A stretch of 14,212 nucleotides of DNA from an uncultured Mesorhizobium sp. (GTDB lineage Bacteria > Pseudomonadota > Alphaproteobacteria > Rhizobiales > Rhizobiaceae): assembly GCA_950071955.1 (NCBI GenBank), contig CATMOC010000032.1, forward strand, positions 1 through 14,212. Reading direction: 5' to 3'. The notes beneath the pieces are model-generated. The model was not told the origin of the DNA, did not search any database, and saw nothing but the letters and a program-made list of their open reading frames with translations. The position numbers were made by a program, and so were the translations under genes. Every line of letters begins with the position of its first letter. The stretch's first letter is position 1. Below, piece by piece: positions 7,444 to 13,585 of the stretch.

Positions 7444-8268
7444 TCACGCGGGGCTGCCGTCCGGCTTCGCCAGGCTCGACAGCACAGGGATCGGTTCGCC
7501 CCGATAGAAGGCCTGCCACAGTTCGATCAGAGGACACAGCCTTGCGGCCTTGGCGTTTTCCGCCTCCCAGGGCTTTTCGTACTGGTAGTGGATCACCCGC
7601 ACCGAACCCCAGTCCCAAAGTTCCGGCAGGTTGAACCACACGTACTGGAGCATGTTGTCGAAGACCGGCAGGCCGTGCCAGTCGGGGAAGTAGTCTTGGA
7701 GAAACGTCTGATCCGTGCGCCGCCAGAAGGCGTCCGGCACATCCAGCCGCGCCAGCATGTCCGCAAAGGTCGCGCGCGAGGGCCTCGCGACGAAGACGCC
7801 GGAGTTCAGCCTGTGGAAATCCGACAGGCTCTCGTAGACGTTCGGTGCCGCCGAGAATTCGGGATAGGCGAAGAGACGATCGATGTTGCGCAGCACGATC
7901 GCGTCGGCGTCGATGAACACGACCTTCTCATATTCCTCCATCTCCCACAGCCGCAGCTTGACGAAATTGTCGAGCGGCGTGTGGAAATCCGGCTTTCTTC
8001 CCCTGGCGAACGGCGCGTCTGCATGCAGCCGCGCACGCTGGTGGCGCTCGTTGAAGGCGTCGGAGGTGGGAAGGAGGTCGGCGGGAACGAGCCGCGCGCC
8101 GAGGCCGGCCATCGGCGCCAGCGATTCGGGGCCCACACCGCCCGTGTGCATGACGACGATGTCGGCCGCCGTTCCGCTCAGCCTCAGCGACCGCACGAGC
8201 GCGAGCGCGCCCAGGGCGTAGTCGGCATTGGTGACGAGCGTCGCGAAGGCATGGCGGCTGTCGGGCAT
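7444..8268 (-). CDS. Glycosyltransferase family 8-like protein (glycogenin/galactinol synthase type)
   Basis: This 274-residue protein has the GT8 plan: an N-terminal nucleotide-sugar-binding start (HAFATLVTNADYALGALALVRSL), the metal-binding DxD in VVFIDADAIVLRN (Asp120 and Asp122), the acceptor-side HRLNSGVFVARPS (about 152-164), DQTFLQDYF (about 186-194) and the late metal-ligand His227 in VIHYQYEKPWE. It should transfer a sugar from a UDP- or GDP-sugar in the cytoplasm to an unidentified acceptor. No signal peptide or membrane segment is present. The open frame extends to 8712, but the ATG at 8268 has CTTGGAG eight bases upstream and begins exactly where family similarity starts. The extra upstream part is low-complexity (a serine run) and overlaps the promoter region and the opposite gene. 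It is first in a three-gene leftward operon and divergent from the gene at 8432. Confidence 0.88.
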   Translation of the reverse strand: MPDSRHAFATLVTNADYALGALALVRSLRLSGTAADIVVMHTGGVGPESLAPMAGLGARLVPADLLPTSDAFNERHQRARLHADAPFARGRKPDFHTPLDNFVKLRLWEMEEYEKVVFIDADAIVLRNIDRLFAYPEFSAAPNVYESLSDFHRLNSGVFVARPSRATFADMLARLDVPDAFWRRTDQTFLQDYFPDWHGLPVFDNMLQYVWFNLPELWDWGSVRVIHYQYEKPWEAENAKAARLCPLIELWQAFYRGEPIPVLSSLAKPDGSPA

Positions 8269-8276
8269 TCCGAATT

Positions 8277-8283
8277 CTCCAAG
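8277..8283 (-). promoter_or_regulatory. Ribosome binding site that fixes the glycosyltransferase start
   Basis: CTTGGAG on the minus strand lies eight bases before the ATG at 8268. It supports this start over the longer frame that reaches 8712. Confidence 0.65.
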
Positions 8284-8386
8284 AACCTCAATGTTAGCAG
8301 CGGTCGACGGCGACGACGATGACGACGGGGGCAGGATGCGACGCTTGGCCACAATTCCTCCCGCCTTCGAACCAATTCCGGTCGCC

Positions 8387-8414
8387 ATCGAAGAGTAGCA
8401 CTCCTTCGATCGAA
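8387..8414. promoter_or_regulatory. Hairpin/palindrome upstream of the small cysteine-containing protein gene
   Basis: ATCGAAG at 8387-8393 is the reverse complement of CTTCGAT at 8404-8410, and the inner GAGT/ACTC continues the pairing with one bulge around the loop AGC. The right arm also belongs to a perfect 10-bp palindrome, TTCGATCGAA (8405-8414). It sits just before the ribosome binding site at 8421-8424, in a 163-bp divergent region that must hold promoters for both directions. It could be an operator or an RNA leader hairpin. No T-run follows, so a terminator is unlikely. Confidence 0.4.
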
Positions 8415-8431
8415 CGATTCGGAGATGTGTC

Positions 8432-8893
8432 GTGCTGAAGTCGGCCCTGATTGCAATGACGGTGATGGGGTGCGACTGCGATGCGCAGGTATGCATCCCG
8501 CTCGACGGTCCCTCCGGCCAGTTCGCCTCGGTGGAAGAATGCGAATCGGCGCTCGTGGCTCTCGTACAATCCGGTAACGAGGCGTATCCGCTGCTCAAGG
8601 CGGAGTGCAAGGCATCGGGAGCGGCATCCGGGCAACTCGTAGCGGATGCCGCCGACGCGCCCGAACCCCTCGAAAATCCTGCTGAAGCCGGCCGTTCCTC
8701 CACGAGCGGCACGCTGGTCGGGCAAGGGATCGAGTATGCCGGACAGGCGGGAAGCTATCTCCTCTATAGGACGAGCGACGGCTTCGTTGCCGTCCGCAGC
8801 GGGCTCGGCCGGGCATACGGTATGGCATCCCGGTCGGCGAGCGGCGCGGCATCGTGGATCGTCGGCAGCCTGCCGGTCACGTTGCCGTTCTGA
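8432..8893 (+). CDS. Small hypothetical protein with conserved-looking cysteines
   Basis: This 153-residue protein starts with GTG, with GGAG at 8421-8424 seven bases upstream. The first part (about 1-65) is compact and cysteine-containing: MLKSALIAMTVMGCDCDAQVC, then FASVEECESALVAL and KAECKA, with cysteines at 14, 16, 21, 38 and 60. It resembles a group of short Rhizobiales hypothetical proteins with a hydrophobic start and spaced cysteines; no function is known to me. The hydrophobic start could be a weak export signal, and Cys14 or Cys16 might serve in disulfide bonds if exported, but a proper lipobox is not convincing. The middle (about 66-100) is Ala/Pro/Glu-rich linker, and the end contains a Gly/Ser/Ala-rich segment (about 120-146) that may touch a membrane. 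The next gene, a sensor kinase, begins 161 bases later on the same strand, so a shared role is possible but unproven. Confidence 0.7.
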   Translation: MLKSALIAMTVMGCDCDAQVCIPLDGPSGQFASVEECESALVALVQSGNEAYPLLKAECKASGAASGQLVADAADAPEPLENPAEAGRSSTSGTLVGQGIEYAGQAGSYLLYRTSDGFVAVRSGLGRAYGMASRSASGAASWIVGSLPVTLPF

Positions 8894-8932
8894 CGCACTC
8901 CGTCCGCAGACGCCGTGGATCATCGGAAACGC

Positions 8933-8959
8933 ATTGCATGCGGCGCACGCCGATTGCAT
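8933..8959 (+). promoter_or_regulatory. Paired ATTGCAT direct repeats around a short palindrome, upstream of the sensor kinase
   Basis: ATTGCAT occurs at 8933-8939 and again at 8953-8959, exactly 20 bases apart, about two helical turns. The space between holds the short palindrome CGGCG-CA-CGCCG (8941-8952). The arrangement suits two copies of a regulator bound on one face of the DNA upstream of the kinase start at 9055. It is a candidate only; no regulator is named. The rest of the 8894-9054 gap shows nothing further that I can support. Confidence 0.3.
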
Positions 8960-9037
8960 ATGATGGCATTCCGACGGCGGCTTCTGCCGCGCATCGCGGC
9001 AGACAGGCTCGGCGGGATTGGCATCCGGGCATCGGAC

Positions 9038-9044
9038 GAGGGAG
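9038..9044 (+). promoter_or_regulatory. Ribosome binding site that fixes the histidine kinase start
   Basis: GAGGGAG lies ten bases before the GTG at 9055. Longer starts at 8854 or 8938 have no such site and would add a residue stretch unlike a signal or sensor domain. Confidence 0.55.
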
Positions 9045-9054
9045 ATTTCCGCAG

Positions 9055-10794
9055 GTGCGGCAACCGGAATTCCTCCGGCATACGCTTGCAGCGCCAAGAA
9101 CGCTGCAATTTCACCTGATCGCTTTCGCGGCGATCCTGGTGCTGCCGCTTTTCGTCATCGCGGTGACCGGCCTGTTGTGGTTTTCCCGCTCGGAACTCGC
9201 GTCCAACGAGGCGCGGCTCCAGAGGATGGCCTTCGACGTCTCCGCGTCGATCGACAGGGACGTCACCAGCTGGCTGACCGTGCTGGAGACGCTGGAAACC
9301 TCTGAATTGCTGCAAGAGGATCGCCTGCAGGCGTTCCACGCCCGTGCAAGAGCTGCGCTCCGCAACCGCGACGTCCATGTCATCCTGCTGGACACGGACT
9401 TCAACCAGTTGCTCAACACGCGCGTACCCTTCGGGACGCCGCTTCCGAAGACGGCGGACACTCGCAGCGCCGAGATCGTCGCCAAATCCCGAAAATCCTA
9501 CGTATCCGACGCGTTCGTCGGAACCGTGTCGGGCGAAAGGGTCGTGAACGTCGAGATCCCCGTCATACGAGACGGCGAATTTCGCAACATCCTCCTGATC
9601 ACCTTCAGCGTCGACCGGATCGGCGAAATCATCTCGCAGCAGCAGCTGGGGACGGACTGGAACGTGATCGTATCCGACCGCAAAGGCGAGGTCATCGCGC
9701 AGGACCCGCCGGCGGCACTGTCGGCCGAGCCGCCCGCCCTCGACGAAAATGGCGGACAGGGCAGCGGCGTGGTCAGTCAGACCGGCGAGGCCGACGAATG
9801 GGTGGAGGGCTATCGCTGGTCGCCAGTGACCGGATGGCGAACCTCCGTGCGCGTTCCCCGCGCCACGCTCGACGCGCCTTTCTGGAACAGTCTGTATGGT
9901 CTGGCCGTACTGGCGCTGCTGGCCAGTCTGGTGACGGCCGGCCTCGCCACCTTCCTCACGCGGCGGATGTCGCGTTCCATGTCCAAGTTGCGGCTCGCCG
10001 CCGGGGATCTCGCCGCCGGGCGCGCGATCGAGGCGGCACGCCAGCCGATCGCCGAAGTGAACGTAGTCCTCGACGCGGTCCGCAAGGCCGCCAGCGTCAT
10101 CAGCGAGCGGACCGAAGCCTTGCAGGCGAGCGAGGAACAGTCGCGCGAGCAGGTCGAGCAGATCAAGATGCTCATGGGCGAACTCGCCCACCGCAACAAG
10201 AACATCATGGCCGTTCTGCAGGCCATCGCGCGCCAGATCAGCCGCCGAAGCAACTCGCTGGAAGAATTCCAGACGAGCTTCGACAGCCGCATCGGCGCTC
10301 TCGTGCGCTCCAATGACCTCCTTTTCGGATCGGCGGGCGCGAAGGGGCAGTTGCGGGAACTGGTTCGGCGGCAACTGGCGCCATTCATCGAAGGAGAGCC
10401 GGATCGCATCGAAATGCTGGGCCCGGACCTCGCGTTGAGATCTGAAGCCATCCAGAGCCTGGGCCTGGCCTTCCATGAACTGGCGACGAACGCCACCAAG
10501 TACGGCGCGTTGAGCAACGCCACCGGAAAGGTGGTCGTCTCTTGGCAGAGATCGGGTGCGGACGGAATCGACCTCACCTGGCGCGAGCAAGGCGGTCCTC
10601 CGGTCACCGAACCCACCGGCTCGGGGTTCGGCAAGGTCGTGATCGAGCGCCTCACCGGCCAGAACCTGAATGGCGAGGTGGAATACCTGTTCCACCCTGC
10701 GGGCGTGGTCTGGCGGCTGACCGCGTCCGGCGTGGTCGCGTCCGTGGCGGAGGAAATCGCGGCGCGACGGCCGGCGGCCGCAGTCGGCGCCTGA
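9055..10794 (+). CDS. HWE-family sensor histidine kinase with periplasmic Cache-like sensor domain
   Basis: This 579-residue membrane sensor kinase starts at GTG 9055 and should autophosphorylate on His and pass phosphate to a response regulator. Order: membrane helix about 20-44 (FHLIAFAAILVLPLFVIAVTG), periplasmic PDC/Cache-like sensor about 45-275, second helix about 278-301, HAMP-like linker about 302-345, coiled coil, then the kinase core. The phosphoacceptor is His379 in GELAHRNKNIMAVLQAIARQ, the H-box of the HisKA_2/HWE type. The ATPase domain has the N-box HELATNATKYGALS (His474, Glu475, Asn479), the diagnostic Trp509-x-Glu511 in LTWREQGGPP, and a glycine loop GSGFGKVVIERL. The defining His and WxE of the HWE group are intact. 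In Rhizobiales such kinases often feed single-domain or PhyR-type general-stress regulators (family knowledge). No response regulator is encoded here, so it is an orphan within the window. The ligand is unknown. Confidence 0.92.
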   Translation: MRQPEFLRHTLAAPRTLQFHLIAFAAILVLPLFVIAVTGLLWFSRSELASNEARLQRMAFDVSASIDRDVTSWLTVLETLETSELLQEDRLQAFHARARAALRNRDVHVILLDTDFNQLLNTRVPFGTPLPKTADTRSAEIVAKSRKSYVSDAFVGTVSGERVVNVEIPVIRDGEFRNILLITFSVDRIGEIISQQQLGTDWNVIVSDRKGEVIAQDPPAALSAEPPALDENGGQGSGVVSQTGEADEWVEGYRWSPVTGWRTSVRVPRATLDAPFWNSLYGLAVLALLASLVTAGLATFLTRRMSRSMSKLRLAAGDLAAGRAIEAARQPIAEVNVVLDAVRKAASVISERTEALQASEEQSREQVEQIKMLMGELAHRNKNIMAVLQAIARQISRRSNSLEEFQTSFDSRIGALVRSNDLLFGSAGAKGQLRELVRRQLAPFIEGEPDRIEMLGPDLALRSEAIQSLGLAFHELATNATKYGALSNATGKVVVSWQRSGADGIDLTWREQGGPPVTEPTGSGFGKVVIERLTGQNLNGEVEYLFHPAGVVWRLTASGVVASVAEEIAARRPAAAVGA

Positions 10795-10795
10795 G

Positions 10796-10894
10796 CCTGA
10801 AGCGCGTCGCGATCTTTCAGATTCGCTCCCTGCGCTTCAGGTGTCTGCGCATCTCCTTTGTCTGAAACCGGTTCCCACTTTCGGCGGACAGACT
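10796..10894. repeat. RIME-like intergenic palindromic element
   Basis: CCTGAAGCGC (10796-10805) and GCGCTTCAGG (10832-10841) are perfect 10-bp inverted arms around a 26-bp centre containing GATCTTTCAGATTCGC. They are followed by a stretch with CTGAAACCGGTTCCCAC and a second, weaker CTGAA...TTCAG pairing (10862-10866 with 10893-10897). The wording and layout match, from memory, the RIME class of short palindromic elements found between genes in Rhizobiales. It fills nearly all of the space between the convergent kinase and FAD-oxidase genes, and its hairpins may serve as transcription barriers. No target duplication or encoded protein is seen. Confidence 0.6.
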
Positions 10895-12535
10895 TCAGGC
10901 GGGGCCCGGCAGCGGCGCATCGCCCGCCATCGATTTCAGCACGCGGTAGAACGTCGAGGTAAAGAGCTCACCCGGGTCGTATTGCCGCTTGGTGTTCAGG
11001 AAAAGCGGAACTTCGGGGTAGCTTTCGAGAAGCTGCTGCGCCGTGTAGTGCGGCTGATACGGCAGGAAGAACCGGCCCCGGTGCAGCAAGGTGAGGTCGA
11101 TCAGGTCGCGGGTCAGCTTCCGCATGCTCGCGTTCCCCGCCTCGTCGGTGCCCTGGTTGATGTAGAGCACCAGCGAGAACGCGGGCTCGACCGCATAGGG
11201 CAGCGCGATCTCCTCGGCGTCCACGACGCGGATGGAGGCGTTGAGCACTGGTAGATCCTGGTTGCGCAGGATCTCGCGGGCGGCGCCGATGAAGGAGAGA
11301 TATTCGCTGCGCGGCACGAAATACTCGTGCAGGATGTCAGTCTCGCCGCCGAGATCGTTGAAGAGGTACGGCACGGAATCGTGCATGGGATCGTTGCGCG
11401 AGACCAGGCAGGCCTCGCCCTCCCCCATCGCCTGCGTGCGGGGAACCGTGCAGGATTCGAACTCCGGCTCGAGGTTCTTCTCGGCGAACCATTTCAGCCG
11501 CTGGAACAGGCCGCCCTGCTTGGCTAGGTTCATGATCAGGCGCTTGACCGCGACGGCGCCCGGCTCCGCGAGCGGCGGCATGTCGGCCGGAACCGCGTCC
11601 GTCGTCTTGTCGTAGCGGTAGACGATCATGTCCTCGAGGAAGTTGCCCGGCGCGGTCGAGAGGTGCCCGTAGAACAGGGATGGCCCGTCGTCGGCGCCGA
11701 TCTCATTCGTGAAGACCTGCGGGAATTCCTCGGATCGGATGATGGACCGGGACGTGCGGTAGACCGCGTTCGGCACGATCTCGAGCGTCGCAGCGAGGAT
11801 GACGCCGAACAGGCCGTAGCCGCCCACCAAATGCCTGAAGAGGTCAGCGTTTTCCGTCGGCGAGACGTTCACGACGCTGCCGTCGGCAAGCATCACCCGC
11901 ATGGAACGGATGCTTCCCGCGATCGATCCGGCGCGGTGGTCCATGCCGTGCGCGTTCACCGAAATCGATCCGCCGACGGAAAAGATATCCGTCGACTGCA
12001 TGGCCTTCACCGCGAAGCGCGGATGGATGAGATTCTGGATCTCGTGCCAGGTGGCGCCGGGCTGAACCGTGACGGTGCGTGCCTTCTCGTCGAGTTCGAT
12101 GCGATCGAAGCCCATCATGTCGAGGACGAGCGCGTGGTCGTCGAAGGCGTGGCCGCCCATGGAATGGCGTACCGCCGCCATCGAGACCTTCAGGCCGTTG
12201 TCGCGCGCGAAGGCGAGCGCCCGCGCGACGTGTCCTTCCTCCGTCACGCCCACCACGCCGTAGACGGGGGTGCGCGACAGGGCGCTGGCGTCGTTCAGTT
12301 CGCCGCCCTTGGCAAGCCATGGCAGTTCGGGATCGTGCGGCGGCAGGCCCTTGGACGGCGGGCTGGCGAGGCTCATCCCGTCGGCATCCGCGATGCGGCC
12401 GGCGTCCTTGGGTCCCGACGGATCACGCGCCAGGCGCGCCAGCGTAGATCCAGCCCAGGTGAGCCCGCCGGCGGCGATCGCGCCGCCAAGCAGCAACCGC
12501 CGCGAGATTCGGAAGCGTTTCCCGTCGTGCGCCAT
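10895..12535 (-). CDS. Tat-exported FAD-binding oxidoreductase (VAO/PCMH family, FAD-linked oxidase)
   Basis: This 546-residue FAD-linked oxidase begins with a twin-arginine signal: basic start, RISRRLLLGG (Arg12-Arg13) and a hydrophobic Gly/Ala stretch to about 34. The folded flavoprotein is therefore probably exported to the periplasm. The PCMH-type FAD-binding domain spans about 88-255: YGVVGVTEEGHVARAL, RHSMGGHAF (123-131), VQPGATWHEIQ, DIFSVGGSISVNAHGMD and GGYGLFGVIL. His129 in GGHAF lies where many family members attach FAD covalently to histidine (inference). The C-terminal substrate domain ends with NTKRQYDPGELF, a typical FAD-oxidase ending. Relatives include aldonolactone, alditol and cytokinin oxidases; the substrate is not identifiable. 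The frame is open up to 12745, but the ATG at 12535 with GGAGGG just upstream and the Tat motif at once after it set the start. Its stop nearly abuts the RIME-like repeat. Confidence 0.88.
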   Translation of the reverse strand: MAHDGKRFRISRRLLLGGAIAAGGLTWAGSTLARLARDPSGPKDAGRIADADGMSLASPPSKGLPPHDPELPWLAKGGELNDASALSRTPVYGVVGVTEEGHVARALAFARDNGLKVSMAAVRHSMGGHAFDDHALVLDMMGFDRIELDEKARTVTVQPGATWHEIQNLIHPRFAVKAMQSTDIFSVGGSISVNAHGMDHRAGSIAGSIRSMRVMLADGSVVNVSPTENADLFRHLVGGYGLFGVILAATLEIVPNAVYRTSRSIIRSEEFPQVFTNEIGADDGPSLFYGHLSTAPGNFLEDMIVYRYDKTTDAVPADMPPLAEPGAVAVKRLIMNLAKQGGLFQRLKWFAEKNLEPEFESCTVPRTQAMGEGEACLVSRNDPMHDSVPYLFNDLGGETDILHEYFVPRSEYLSFIGAAREILRNQDLPVLNASIRVVDAEEIALPYAVEPAFSLVLYINQGTDEAGNASMRKLTRDLIDLTLLHRGRFFLPYQPHYTAQQLLESYPEVPLFLNTKRQYDPGELFTSTFYRVLKSMAGDAPLPGPA

Positions 12536-12538
12536 CGT

Positions 12539-12544
12539 CCCTCC
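12539..12544 (-). promoter_or_regulatory. Ribosome binding site that fixes the FAD oxidase start
   Basis: GGAGGG on the minus strand ends three bases before the ATG at 12535, a close but workable spacing. It places the start right before the twin-arginine signal. Confidence 0.65.
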
Positions 12545-12600
12545 GGCCTTCCAGTCTGGCGAATCCTTCTGGGGACGGACTGTATCCGGCGCGTGGCGGC

Positions 12601-12621
12601 ATGAAAACGGAATGAAACGGA
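12601..12621. promoter_or_regulatory. Tandem ATGAAAACGGA / ATGAAACGGA repeat upstream of the FAD oxidase
   Basis: Two nearly identical units follow each other directly, 12601-12611 and 12612-12621, about 70-85 bases upstream of the FAD-oxidase ATG. The AT-rich patch stands out in GC-rich surroundings and may belong to a promoter or operator read on the minus strand (CCGTTTCATTCCGTTTTCAT). This is suggestive only. Confidence 0.25.
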
Positions 12622-12662
12622 GCCAGATCGAAAGAACGGACGATCGCACGGCGACGAGGGGC

Positions 12663-12699
12663 AAAAAGCGTCCGCCGGTGCCGCGAAGGGGCACCGGCG
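12663..12699 (-). terminator. Possible Rho-independent terminator reading leftward
   Basis: A perfect 10-bp GC-rich stem, CGCCGGTGCC / GGCACCGGCG (12673-12682 with 12690-12699), has a seven-base loop. It is followed on the minus strand by GACGC and then five U (12667-12663). The five bases between stem and U-run make it less than ideal. On the plus strand no U-run follows. No minus-strand protein gene ends here, so it would stop a small RNA or a leader of the FAD-oxidase transcript. Confidence 0.42.
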
Positions 12700-12780
12700 C
12701 GGCCAGCGACCATAGGGGTGGGGTTGAGCGCTGGCCGCGCACCACACGACTGGAAGCTTTCGCTCGTCAGGCCACGTGGA
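12663..12780 (-). ncRNA. Candidate small RNA or structured 5' leader upstream of the FAD oxidase
   Basis: Reading the minus strand, a perfect 12-bp stem (GCGCGGCCAGCG / CGCTGGCCGCGC, plus-strand 12697-12708 and 12729-12740) encloses a 20-base loop with a C-rich segment CAACCCCACCCC. It is followed at once by the terminator-like hairpin and U-run. A stem with a C-rich loop plus a terminator is the usual build of alphaproteobacterial trans-acting small RNAs, whose loops can pair with ribosome binding sites. The 5' end is a guess; no clear promoter was found. Alternatively it is an attenuating leader, as the FAD-oxidase ATG lies about 130 bases further. The remainder of the 12536-12958 gap has no convincing gene; a short tandem GATTACGT/GATTACGG lies at 12857-12872. 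Confidence 0.35.
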
Positions 12781-12958
12781 TACCGGGAACCGATACGCCG
12801 GTGGGGGCGATTTACTCGATCCGCACCCAAAAATGGCGGATTTCGACAGGCGGCGCGATTACGTGATTACGGAATGCCGTGGCGTCATTTTGCGATTGCC
12901 ACCTCCGACCGGAAACGCAGGGCTTCTCCCCGAAAAATTTCCGCCGCAGAATGGGCCG

Positions 12959-13498
12959 ATGAGGGAACTTCTCCTGCTGCGCCACGCCAAATCCGCCTGG
13001 GGCGACCCCGGGCTTGCCGATTTCGACCGTCCGCTGGCCAATCGCGGAAAGAAGGCGGCGCCGATGGTGGGAAGACTGCTGGCCGAGCGCGGCTGGGTTC
13101 CCGACCTCGCCACCGTCTCGCCGGCGAAGCGGACGCGACAGACCTGGGAATACGTCGCGGGTGAACTGGCCGCGATTCCTCCCGTGCGATTCGCGGAGGA
13201 ACTCTACGAGGCGACCGCCGAGACGATCCTGTCGGTCGTGAGGCGAGCCCCCGCGAAGACTGGCCGCCTCCTTGTCGTCGCACACAATCCGGGGCTGGAA
13301 GACCTGGCCGCGTTGCTTGCGGGCCCGGGCAACGATCCCGACGCGCTGGCGCGGATGCGCGAGAAGTTTCCGACGGGGGCGCTGGCGCGGTTCGCTTTCG
13401 AGGGCGACTGGCCTGAACTTTCCGCCGGCGGTGCCATCCTGGCCGGCTTTCTCACGCCGAAGGAACTTGCGGGCCGAGTCGGCGGGCCCTCCTCCTGA
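12959..13498 (+). CDS. SixA-type phosphohistidine phosphatase (histidine phosphatase superfamily)
   Basis: This 179-residue cytosolic protein belongs to the SixA group of the histidine phosphatase (RHG) superfamily, which removes phosphate from phosphohistidine of signalling proteins in the best-known member. The N-terminal active-site motif is LLLRHAKS with Arg8 and the nucleophile His9. Further family marks are FDRPLANRGKKAA (22-34), SPAKRTRQTWE with Arg58, ELYEAT (81-86), and VVAHNPGLEDLAALL with the second catalytic His109. The length fits SixA. The frame is open to 12776, but the upstream 61 codons lack family similarity and are compositionally non-coding, so the ATG at 12959 is chosen even though its ribosome binding site is poor. 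The sensor kinase in the window is of a different phosphorelay type, so a direct link is only speculation. Small sugar-phosphate phosphatase activity is an alternative. Confidence 0.9.
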   Translation: MRELLLLRHAKSAWGDPGLADFDRPLANRGKKAAPMVGRLLAERGWVPDLATVSPAKRTRQTWEYVAGELAAIPPVRFAEELYEATAETILSVVRRAPAKTGRLLVVAHNPGLEDLAALLAGPGNDPDALARMREKFPTGALARFAFEGDWPELSAGGAILAGFLTPKELAGRVGGPSS

Positions 13499-13585
13499 CA
13501 CCCTCCTGTCAGCAGGTGGCGCGGCATTCCCGCTCGCGGCGAACGCGCCCTTTCCATTCCCGCCGACACTCTCCATATTCGGGCG

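Noticed and set aside
8854..9054. Longer N-terminus for the sensor kinase
   Set aside because: The added 67 residues are arginine-rich and overlap the end of the preceding gene. The GTG at 9055 has a good ribosome binding site and directly precedes the first membrane helix.
8920..10695. 591-codon open frame on the minus strand
   Set aside because: It lies opposite the histidine kinase, whose motifs are unmistakable; the antisense product has no recognisable domain.
12786..12811. GGAAC followed 17 bases later by CGAT, like an EcfG general-stress sigma promoter
   Set aside because: The -10 part deviates from CGTT, and such partial matches are expected by chance in GC-rich DNA.
13495..13512. 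CTGACA/TGTCAG hairpin after SixA
   Set aside because: It has only six base pairs and no T-run; too weak to call a terminator.
13499..13585. Possible SOS (LexA) box before uvrB
   Set aside because: I looked for GTTC-N7-GTTC and its complement and found only isolated GAAC or TTCC, not a pair at the right spacing.
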